A stretch of DNA of 5,537 nt from Gammaproteobacteria bacterium (lineage in GTDB: Bacteria > Pseudomonadota > Gammaproteobacteria > Chromatiales > Chromatiaceae): NCBI GenBank assembly GCA_030625445.1, contig DAOUQU010000122.1, positions 1-5,537 of the forward strand. The letters run 5' to 3'. The translations under genes were made by a program, and so were the position numbers. Of the stretch, positions 1 to 5,537 are shown piece by piece. The notes under the pieces were generated by a model. The model was not told the DNA's origin, searched no databases, and saw nothing but the letters and a program-made list of their open reading frames with translations. Positions within the stretch are counted from its first letter, which is position 1; every line of letters begins with the position of its first letter.

Positions 1-243
1 GACCTCATGTGCAGCGCCCATCTCGATAAAGTCATCACTGTCGAGAGCTTCGTTGGCGAGTTCGATGATTTCGCGCTGCCGCTGCGGGAAGCGATTTGGA
101 TCATCCCCGCCTTCTGCAATAATGATCTCCTCTTCACTGAAAATCAGAATATCGCCAGTGCAGCTGTTGACGAAGAGTTCACTCTCATCGTCCTGTGATT
201 CCATCGTTTCAACGAGATCGGATAAGTTGATGGCGGCGTTCAT
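1..243 (-). CDS. UPF0158 family protein, partial (C-terminus beyond left edge)
   Basis: The reading frame starts at the ATG whose first base is 243 and stays open for 81 codons to base 1, so the stop lies outside the window. A good Shine-Dalgarno AGGAG sits 8 bases upstream, which supports this start. The protein begins MNAAINLSDLVETME and continues with a TGDILIFSEEE segment, then PQRQREIIELANEALDSDD. This order (a short helix with LSDLVE, a 'TG-x-I' strand, an acidic stretch, then an 'RE-x-x-ELA' helix) matches my memory of the UPF0158 family, which has no established function. It is strongly acidic, with no signal peptide or membrane segment, so it is probably cytoplasmic. It lies 132 bases downstream of the membrane protein gene on the same strand, with a REP element between. 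Family assignment is from pattern recognition only; the frame and start are well supported. Confidence 0.72.
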   Translation of the reverse strand, partial: MNAAINLSDLVETMESQDDESELFVNSCTGDILIFSEEEIIIAEGGDDPNRFPQRQREIIELANEALDSDDFIEMGAAHEV

Positions 244-251
244 CTCTACTG

Positions 252-256
252 CTCCT
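252..256 (-). promoter_or_regulatory. Ribosome binding site of the UPF0158 gene
   Basis: AGGAG on the minus strand, with an 8-base spacer to the ATG at 243. It is the strongest Shine-Dalgarno match among the complete gene starts here and fixes the start of the partial left-edge gene. It lies just outside the REP element, so the repeat does not occlude it in the primary sequence. Confidence 0.75.
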
Positions 257-271
257 GAAGCCACTCTATGC

Positions 272-347
272 GTCATTCCGGCGAATGCCGGAATCCAGGG
301 AAATGGCGGTATTGTCAGATATGGATCCCGGCCTGCGCCGGGATGAC
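272..347. repeat. REP doublet (REPIN-like inverted pair of palindromes)
   Basis: Two 26-base palindromic units face each other across a 24-base spacer (298-321). The left unit, 272-297, begins GTCATTCCGGCG; the right unit, 322-347, read on the minus strand, begins GTCATCCCGGCG. They match at 22 of 26 positions as inverted copies. Each folds into its own hairpin with a perfect 8-bp stem and 4-base loop: 275-282 with 287-294, and 325-332 with 337-344. The GTCAT head and GC-rich stem resemble the REP sequences mobilised by RAYT (Y1-type) transposases in proteobacteria; that link is family knowledge, and no transposase gene is present here. It fills most of the 132-base gap between the membrane protein gene and the UPF0158 gene. 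Neither hairpin is followed by a convincing T-run on the minus strand, so I do not call it a terminator. It may still act on transcript stability. Confidence 0.85.
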
Positions 348-375
348 TGCGTTTTATTCGTTTCTGCGCTTGGGA

Positions 376-1170
376 TCACTCTATTTCGGGCTCATGAAAA
401 ATATCTTTGTAGGAGGCGTAGAGGGATGCATAGATCATTGGTATCACGACCAGGAAGCCGAGTCCCATGAGAAAAATAGAGGCGATGAAGAGGGGTAGAA
501 ACAGCAGGCCGTAAACCAGCAGAGGCCAGGCGTTCTTCAGGCAGGCACTAAAGCTGAATTTCAAAGCCTCAACAACCTGTTTGTTGTCTATGGCGATCAG
601 CAGCGGGGCGAACCAGAATGCCATCATCACAGGCAGAAGCAGCGCCAACAAAATTAACAGCAGAAGCAGACCGGAGGTTTCATCGGCCATGATTGCCGTC
701 TGCAACTCCTGCGGGTCGGTGATATTCGAGCTGCCGCCGACAAACATGGAAAACAGAATGCCGATCAGCATGATGGCAACCAGGGTGATGACGATATTGA
801 AAGCGCCAAGCGTTATCAGGCGTCTGCTTTGAGGCAGTCTGAAGCCGTCAAAAAGATGCGAGACGGTGAATGTCTCTCCACGCTCGATGGCTGCACAGCC
901 CAGCATCATGCCGGCAACCAGGACTGGAAAGACGAGGTTCACCAGCATAGATGCCAGCGGGATCAAGGATAGCAGCAGGCTGCCGCCAACCCAGATGATG
1001 GTGACGGCAATCCAGGCTGTGGGGGCCTTCTTGAAATACTCCCAGCCCATGAGAACCCAGGCGACAGCATGGGATGCAGGGACGCCGACCGGCTCCCGGA
1101 ATTTTCCGGGAGTGTGGTCAGGATCGGATTTCGGAGGAGGGACTTCTAGGTTCTCTGGATTGTCGTTCAT
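376..1170 (-). CDS. BPSS1780 family multi-pass membrane protein
   Basis: A 264-residue protein is predicted from ATG 1170 to the TGA at 376-378. Residues 1-30 are proline-rich and hydrophilic. An amphipathic stretch follows (VLMGWEYFKKAP, 39-50), then about six hydrophobic segments near 52-72, 76-97, 118-145, 167-193, 213-232 and 233-252. The protein ends with an ASLYASYKDIF motif (248-258) and a short acidic tail. The 'GWE-x-F-x-x-AP-x-x-W' entry and the 'YASYKDIF' ending are what I recognise as the BPSS1780 family of inner-membrane proteins, common in beta- and gammaproteobacteria and without known function. There is no signal peptide, catalytic motif or metal site. An in-frame TTG at 1194 would add 8 residues, but its upstream region has only a distant GAAG. 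The ATG has only a weak GGA-like site, yet is the better start codon. The gene lies downstream of gltD but is separated by 154 bases with a foldback repeat, so it is probably a separate transcription unit. Family call is likely; role unknown. Confidence 0.82.
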   Translation of the reverse strand: MNDNPENLEVPPPKSDPDHTPGKFREPVGVPASHAVAWVLMGWEYFKKAPTAWIAVTIIWVGGSLLLSLIPLASMLVNLVFPVLVAGMMLGCAAIERGETFTVSHLFDGFRLPQSRRLITLGAFNIVITLVAIMLIGILFSMFVGGSSNITDPQELQTAIMADETSGLLLLLILLALLLPVMMAFWFAPLLIAIDNKQVVEALKFSFSACLKNAWPLLVYGLLFLPLFIASIFLMGLGFLVVIPMIYASLYASYKDIFHEPEIE

Positions 1171-1245
1171 ATGGTTGTCCGAGTTCAGCAGCAATCAATA
1201 TTGGGTCTTCAGGAAAACGTGTGGGTAATTCAGGCAAACAATTAT

Positions 1246-1307
1246 CTCTCGCAAATCCACCAAGTACGCCAAGAAAAACCCTTTGCGTCTCTGCGTCTTT
1301 GCGAGAG
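1246..1307 (-). repeat. 62-base foldback repeat downstream of gltD, possible terminator or processing site
   Basis: The ends are a perfect 10-bp inverted repeat, CTCTCGCAAA (1246-1255) and its complement (1298-1307). Read on the minus strand, almost the whole element folds on itself: the outer 10-bp stem, a GA/GA tandem mismatch (1297-1296 against 1257-1256), a 7-position segment with two G-U wobbles and one mismatch (1295-1289 against 1264-1258), a single bulged A (1265), an inner 8-position segment with one mismatch (1288-1281 against 1273-1266), and a GGTTTTT loop (1280-1274). The plus strand also shows three period-8 units, TTTGCGTC, TCTGCGTC and TTTGCGAG (1282-1305). The 'TTTGCGTC' and 'CGCCAAG' wording resembles intergenic repeats I recall from many bacterial genomes, though I cannot confirm the family. 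It begins 17 bases after the gltD stop, so it could end or protect the gltBD transcript. No long U-run follows, so classical Rho-independent termination is doubtful. I see no other feature in the 1171-1324 gap. Confidence 0.75.
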
Positions 1308-1324
1308 CATCAACGAATTGTGAA

Positions 1325-2776
1325 TTATCGTGGAAGGTCCGTGTACCCCATCAGGTACTGATCCACGGAGCGGGCGCACTGGCGTCCTTCACGAATAGCC
1401 CACACCACCAGCGACTGGCCGCGGCGCATGTCGCCGGCTGCGAAAAGCTTGTCGACGGAGGTATAGTAGGCTTTGTCGCCCTCGGTAGCGCCCTGTACGT
1501 TGCCACGGCCATCCTTCTCGACGCCAAGCTGTTCGAGCATGCCTTCGTGTACGGGATGCAGAAAACCCATCGCCAGGGTGACAATATCGGCGCGCAGATC
1601 AAATTCCGAGCCTTCCACTTCACTCATCCGCCAGGCGCCGCTCTCATCTTTGTCCCATTCGACCTTGACGCACTCGACACCCTTGAGATTGCCGTTGCCG
1701 TCATCAACAAAGTTTTTAGTCGCCACTGACCACATGCGCGCGCAGCCCTCCTCCTGGGAGGTGGAGGTGCGCATTTTGTCGGGCCAGTCGGGCCATGTCA
1801 GCCCTTTGTCCTCATGCTCGGGGGGCTGCGGCAGAATCTCGATCTGGGTGACTGATGCGGCGCCGTGACGCGTCGATGTGCCGATGCAGTCAGAACCGGT
1901 ATCACCGCCGCCGATGACCACGACGTGTTTCTCCTTTGCCGAGATGACCTGATCATGATCATGGATGCCCTGCACCCACTTGCTGTTGGCCTTCAGAAAA
2001 TCCATCGCAAAGTAGATGCCGTCGAGATTGCGGCCCGGAACCTCGAGGTCACGCGGCTGCTCGGAGCCTCCGCTGAGAACCACGGCGTCATACTCCTCCA
2101 GCAGTTGTGAGGCGGGGATATCTACGCCGATATGTGTATTGCTCCTGAAATCGACCCCCTCTGCCTGCATCTGCTGCTTGCGTCTCTCCAGCAGACTCTT
2201 GTCGAGTTTGTAGTCCGGGATGCCGAAACGCATCAGTCCGCCGATGCGCGGCTCCTTCTCGAAAAGTACCACCTCATGACCGGCGCGCGCCAACTGCTGT
2301 GAGCAGGCCATGCCGGCAGGCCCCGAGCCAACCACGGCCACTTTTTTGCCGCTCTTGTGTGCGGCGATCTCGGGTTTGATCCACTCCTGCTCCCATCCCT
2401 TGTCGACAATGGCGCACTCGATGGTCTTGATCGTGACCGGCATATCCTGGATATTCAGTGTGCAGGACTCCTGGCAGGGCGCGGGGCAGATGCGTCCGGT
2501 CACTTCCGGAAAGTTGTTGGTGCTGTGCAGCACATCCAGGGCTTCACGCCACAAGCCATGATAGACCAGGTCGTTCCAGTCGGGGATGAGGTTGTTGACC
2601 GGGCAGCCCTGGTGGCAGAATGGAATACCGCAATCCATGCAGCGCGCACCCTGGGCGCTGAGTTCACTCTCTTCGAGTGGAATCACGAACTCATGAAAGT
2701 TCTGCAGACGCTGTTCGACCGGCGCATAATGCCGGTCCAGACGCTCGAATTCCATGAAACCTGTTGGTTTTCCCAT
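1325..2776 (-). CDS. gltD: Glutamate synthase [NADPH] small (beta) subunit
   Basis: A complete 483-residue protein runs from ATG 2776 to the TAA at 1325-1327. GltD takes electrons from NADPH to its FAD and passes them through iron-sulfur clusters to the FMN of GltB, in the cytoplasm. The N-terminal domain has two cysteine groups: C46, C49, C54 and C58 (CMDCGIPFCHQGC), and C97, C101 and C105 (CPAPCQESC), expected to bind [4Fe-4S] clusters. The FAD Rossmann motif is VVGSGPAG at 148-155, with the adenosine-binding acidic residue probably E173. A second nucleotide motif, GGGDTGSD at 289-296, should bind NADPH. The FAD-domain closure AAGDMRRGQSLVVWAI is at 446-461. The length fits the roughly 480-residue class, and no motif is missing. 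The N-terminus GKPTGFMEF and the CPAPC spacing are of the type shared with Firmicutes and Actinobacteria rather than E. coli GltD. It follows gltB by 12 bases and is surely co-transcribed with it. Confidence 0.98.
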   Translation of the reverse strand: MGKPTGFMEFERLDRHYAPVEQRLQNFHEFVIPLEESELSAQGARCMDCGIPFCHQGCPVNNLIPDWNDLVYHGLWREALDVLHSTNNFPEVTGRICPAPCQESCTLNIQDMPVTIKTIECAIVDKGWEQEWIKPEIAAHKSGKKVAVVGSGPAGMACSQQLARAGHEVVLFEKEPRIGGLMRFGIPDYKLDKSLLERRKQQMQAEGVDFRSNTHIGVDIPASQLLEEYDAVVLSGGSEQPRDLEVPGRNLDGIYFAMDFLKANSKWVQGIHDHDQVISAKEKHVVVIGGGDTGSDCIGTSTRHGAASVTQIEILPQPPEHEDKGLTWPDWPDKMRTSTSQEEGCARMWSVATKNFVDDGNGNLKGVECVKVEWDKDESGAWRMSEVEGSEFDLRADIVTLAMGFLHPVHEGMLEQLGVEKDGRGNVQGATEGDKAYYTSVDKLFAAGDMRRGQSLVVWAIREGRQCARSVDQYLMGYTDLPR

Positions 2777-2784
2777 TGTTTTTA

Positions 2785-2790
2785 CCCCTT
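2785..2790 (-). promoter_or_regulatory. gltD ribosome binding site overlapping the gltB stop
   Basis: On the minus strand the junction reads TAAGGGGTAAAAACAATG. The AAGGGG motif uses the last two bases of the gltB stop codon and lies 8 bases from the gltD ATG at 2776. The arrangement confirms the gltD start. It means ribosomes finishing gltB arrive on the gltD initiation site, which fits translational coupling to keep the two subunits balanced; the coupling is inferred. Confidence 0.75.
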
Positions 2791-5537
2791 ATGCTGCCGT
2801 TTTCTGTGCTTTTAGCGCTTTCAATGCGCGACGGTAATCCACCGGCATGATCTTGATGAACTTCGGCAGAGTGTCGTTCCAGTTATCCAGGATGCGTTTG
2901 GCGACATCGGAGCCGGTATAGTGGAGATGTTTTTCGATCAGCGCTTTGAGACGCGTCTCATCGGCGCAGGTCATGTCGCCGAGATCCGCATTGGCGCCGT
3001 CATGCCTGATGCTCTCCAGCTCGACCATCTCCATGTTGCAGCGCTCGGTGAAGCCGCCGCTTTCATCCAGCACATAGGCGATGCCGCCGGACATGCCTGC
3101 TGCAAAGTTGCGCCCGGTAGAGCCAAGACAAACCACGATACCGCCGGTCATATATTCACAGCCATGATCGCCGACGCCTTCGATGACGGCGGTAGCCCCG
3201 GAGTTGCGCACCGCGAAACGCTCACCGCCGACGCCGTTGAAGTAGCATTCGCCGCTGATGGCGCCGAACAGCACGGTGTTGCCGACGATGATGTTCTCTT
3301 CCGCCCTGCCGATTTTTGATTCGGCAGGCGGGTAGATGATCAGCTTGCCGCCCGAGAGTCCCTTGCCGACGTAGTCGTTGCCTTCACCGGCAAGCTCGAT
3401 CGTGACCCCCCTGGCCAGCCATGCGCCAAGCGACTGTCCGGCTGTTCCCTTCGCCTTGATGCTGATGCAGTCCTCAGGTAGCCCGGCATTGCCGTATTTC
3501 CGGGCAACCCTGCCGGAGAGCATGGTTCCAAAAGTGCGGTTGAAGTTGTGGATGTCGATATCGATATCCACTCTTTCACGATGCTCGAGTGCGGGAGCTG
3601 CACGTTCGATCAACTCGTTGTCGAGCGCCCTGGCGAGGCCGTGATCCTGCATTTCGTTATGGTAGATATCCCTGGGGGCGTCTGCTTCGGGTTTGGCCAG
3701 CAGGCGAGAATAGTCGAGTCCTTTTGCTTTCCAGTGATCGATGCAGTCGCGCATGTTGAGGCGGTCGGACTGGCCGATCATCTCGTTGATGGTGCGAAAG
3801 CCGAGTTTGGACATCAGCTGACGCATCTCTTCAGCAATAAAGAAGAAGTAGTTGATGACGTGTTCCGGCTTTCCGGTGAAGTGCTTGCGCAGCTCAGGAT
3901 CCTGGGTGGCAACGCCGACCGGGCAGGTATTGAGATGGCATTTGCGCATCATGATGCAGCCCTCGACGATCAACGGCGCCGTGGCAAAGCCGAAATTGTC
4001 CGCTCCCAGCAGTGCGGCAATGACGACATCGCGCCCGGTGCGCAATCCACCGTCTGTCTGCACGCTGATGCGGCTGCGAAGTTTGTTCAATACCAGTGTC
4101 TGGTGCGTTTCGGCGAGGCCAATCTCCCATGGAGATCCGGCATGCTTGATCGAGGTGATCGGTGATGCGCCGGTGCCGCCGTCGTAACCGGCGATGATGA
4201 CGTGGTCGGCATGCGCCTTGGAGACGCCTGCGGCAACGGTTCCGACGCCGACCTCGGAGACCAGCTTGACGGAGATATCCGCCTGGGGGTTGACGTTTTT
4301 GAGGTCATGAATCAGCTGCGCCAGATCTTCGATCGAATAGATGTCATGGTGCGGCGGCGGTGAAATCAGGCCGACTCCCTCGGTGGAGTGGCGCACGCGC
4401 GCAATTTGATCATTGACTTTGTGGCCGGGCAGTTGGCCGCCCTCGCCGGGCTTGGCGCCCTGCGCCATTTTGATCTGGATCATGTCGGAGTTGACCAGAT
4501 ACTCGGTGGTGACGCCAAAGCGCCCCGAGGCAACCTGCTTGATGGCTGAGCGCTCCGGGTTCATGGAGCCGTCCGCCAGCGGGTTGAAACGCGATGCTTC
4601 TTCGCCGCCTTCACCGGTATTGGATTTACCGCCGATTGCATTCATCGCAACCGCAAGGGTGGAGTGCGCTTCATAGGAGATGGAACCGAAGGACATGGCG
4701 CCGGTGGAGAAGCGTTTGACGATCTCCTTCGCCGTTTCGACCTCGTCCAGCGGAATCGGGTTGTCCGCAAATTTGAACTCCATCAGACCGCGCAGGGTCA
4801 GCAGATCCTTGCTTTGCTCATCGACGAGGCGCGAGAACTCGGAAAATGTCTGTGCATTGTTGCTGCGGGTAGCGTGCTGCAGCTTGCTGATGGTTTCGGG
4901 CGTCCACACATGATGTTCGCCGCGTACGCGGTACTCATAGTCACCGCCAACGTCGAGATGTTTGCGATAGATCTGCTTGCCGCCAAAAGCATCGCTGTGC
5001 CAGCGATGGCTCTCTGCCGCGACCTCGTCGAGGCCGATGCCCTCGATCATGGATGCGGTGCCGGAAAAGTAGGCATCGATAAACGCTGTTGAGAGGCCGA
5101 CAGCATCGAAGATCTGCGCGCCGCAGTAGGATTGATAGGTTGATATGCCCATCTTGGACATCACCTTTTTGAGACCCTTGCCGACAGCCTTGATGTAGTG
5201 CTGCTGCGCCATGTCGCGCTCCATTTTGGGAGAGATGCGCGACAGTGATGCATCGATGGTCTCGAATGCCAGCCAGGGGTTGATCGCCTCGGCGCCATAA
5301 CCGGCAAGCGTAGCAAAATGGTGGATCTCAAGCGCAGCGCCGGTTTCGATGACCAGTCCGGTTTCGGTGCGCAGTCCCTTCCTGATCAGGTGGTGATGCA
5401 CGGCTGACGTGGCCAGCAGGGCGGGAATGGCAATGCGCTCCCGCGAAACACCCCTGTCAGAGAGGATCAGGATATTGTATTTCCCCAGTACATTCTGTTC
5501 GGCGAGTTCGCACAGTGCATCAAGCGCTGCCTTGATA
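2789..5537 (-). CDS. gltB: Glutamate synthase [NADPH] large (alpha) subunit, partial (N-terminus beyond right edge)
   Basis: The frame is open from the right edge to the TAA at 2789-2791, giving 915 complete codons, the C-terminal three fifths of a protein of about 1,500 residues. GltB hydrolyses glutamine and uses the ammonia with 2-oxoglutarate to make glutamate. Numbered from the first complete visible codon, residues 1 to about 265 are the central domain (LSDRGVSRERIAIPALLATS, then AVHHHLIRKGLR). The FMN-binding synthase domain runs from about 267 to 640: GGKSNTGEGGE at 302-312, KMAQGAKPGEGG at 356-367, SPPPHHDIYSIEDL at 392-405, DGGTGASP at 452-459. The [3Fe-4S] ligands are C527, C533 and C538 (C-x5-C-x4-C, bases 3958-3923). 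The glycine-rich beta-helix (GXGXG) domain covers about 665-845, including GEGNDYVGKGLSGGKLIIYP at 717-736. The N-terminal class II glutaminase domain with its catalytic Cys1 is outside the window. A GTG at 5401 lies inside the gene and is not its start. No frameshift or lost motif is visible. Confidence 0.98.
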   Translation of the reverse strand, partial: IKAALDALCELAEQNVLGKYNILILSDRGVSRERIAIPALLATSAVHHHLIRKGLRTETGLVIETGAALEIHHFATLAGYGAEAINPWLAFETIDASLSRISPKMERDMAQQHYIKAVGKGLKKVMSKMGISTYQSYCGAQIFDAVGLSTAFIDAYFSGTASMIEGIGLDEVAAESHRWHSDAFGGKQIYRKHLDVGGDYEYRVRGEHHVWTPETISKLQHATRSNNAQTFSEFSRLVDEQSKDLLTLRGLMEFKFADNPIPLDEVETAKEIVKRFSTGAMSFGSISYEAHSTLAVAMNAIGGKSNTGEGGEEASRFNPLADGSMNPERSAIKQVASGRFGVTTEYLVNSDMIQIKMAQGAKPGEGGQLPGHKVNDQIARVRHSTEGVGLISPPPHHDIYSIEDLAQLIHDLKNVNPQADISVKLVSEVGVGTVAAGVSKAHADHVIIAGYDGGTGASPITSIKHAGSPWEIGLAETHQTLVLNKLRSRISVQTDGGLRTGRDVVIAALLGADNFGFATAPLIVEGCIMMRKCHLNTCPVGVATQDPELRKHFTGKPEHVINYFFFIAEEMRQLMSKLGFRTINEMIGQSDRLNMRDCIDHWKAKGLDYSRLLAKPEADAPRDIYHNEMQDHGLARALDNELIERAAPALEHRERVDIDIDIHNFNRTFGTMLSGRVARKYGNAGLPEDCISIKAKGTAGQSLGAWLARGVTIELAGEGNDYVGKGLSGGKLIIYPPAESKIGRAEENIIVGNTVLFGAISGECYFNGVGGERFAVRNSGATAVIEGVGDHGCEYMTGGIVVCLGSTGRNFAAGMSGGIAYVLDESGGFTERCNMEMVELESIRHDGANADLGDMTCADETRLKALIEKHLHYTGSDVAKRILDNWNDTLPKFIKIMPVDYRRALKALKAQKTAA

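Noticed and set aside
325..360. Right REP hairpin followed by GTTTTATT as a plus-strand terminator
   Set aside because: No plus-strand gene ends here, six bases separate the stem from the short T-run, and the hairpin is explained by the REP unit.
1195..1245. Sigma70-like promoter for the membrane protein gene
   Set aside because: I found no -35 and -10 pair with acceptable matches and 16-18 base spacing; the AT-rich stretch alone is not enough.
1240..1329. AATTATC at 1240-1246 and 1323-1329 as a target-site duplication around the foldback repeat
   Set aside because: The left copy touches the element, but the right copy is 15 bases away and overlaps the gltD stop codon, so the geometry does not fit a duplication; a 7-base match may be chance.
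1950..1961. Perfect 12-base palindrome TGATCATGATCA inside gltD
   Set aside because: It encodes a His-Asp-His-Asp stretch in a variable part of the protein, and short palindromes of this kind occur by chance.
2357..2815. Plus-strand open frame of 152 codons across the gltD start and gltB end
   Set aside because: It is antisense to the gltD iron-sulfur domain and the operon junction, with no family-like motif, so a shadow is the simplest reading.
3548..3568. Short GATATC-type repeat in gltB
   Set aside because: It is simply the codons of an alternating Asp-Ile run (VDIDIDI) at the entry to the C-terminal domain, with no sign of expansion.
3548..4165. Plus-strand open frame of 205 codons opposite gltB
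   Set aside because: It lies wholly antisense to the conserved FMN and iron-sulfur part of gltB, has no recognisable domain, and is expected as a shadow in GC-rich coding DNA.
5399..5401. GTG at 5401 as a possible start of an 870-residue protein
   Set aside because: The same frame continues upstream to the window edge with sequence typical of the GltB central domain, so this is an internal valine codon.

Overview
The window reads as ordinary chromosomal DNA from a proteobacterium, most likely a gammaproteobacterium. That placement is an inference from the gene set (GltBD, a BPSS1780-type membrane protein, a UPF0158 protein), moderately high GC, and REP-type palindromes in the gaps. I cannot name a genus. 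All four genes lie on the minus strand, so transcription runs from high to low coordinates.

Layout, in the direction of transcription. Positions 5537-2789 hold the C-terminal 915 codons of gltB, the large subunit of NADPH-dependent glutamate synthase; its N-terminal glutaminase domain lies beyond the right edge. After a 12-base gap, 2776-1325 holds complete gltD, the small subunit. Next is a 154-base gap containing a 62-base foldback repeat (1307-1246). Positions 1170-376 encode a six-segment membrane protein of the uncharacterised BPSS1780 family. A 132-base gap follows, more than half filled by a two-armed REP element (272-347). Finally, 243-1 holds the first 81 codons of a small acidic UPF0158-family protein cut by the left edge.

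How the genes work together: GltB and GltD form the enzyme that turns glutamine plus 2-oxoglutarate into two glutamates using NADPH, the second half of the GS-GOGAT ammonium assimilation route. Their tight spacing, with the gltD ribosome binding site overlapping the gltB stop codon, indicates co-transcription and probable translational coupling. The two downstream genes have no evident link to nitrogen metabolism, and each is separated from its upstream neighbour by a palindromic repeat.

I see no defence system, prophage, transposase gene, CRISPR array, tRNA or rRNA, and no evidence of a new biological system. The most interesting material is non-coding: the two palindromic repeats. One has pairing that favours the RNA of the glt operon strand; the other shows paired substitutions between its two arms that preserve the hairpins.
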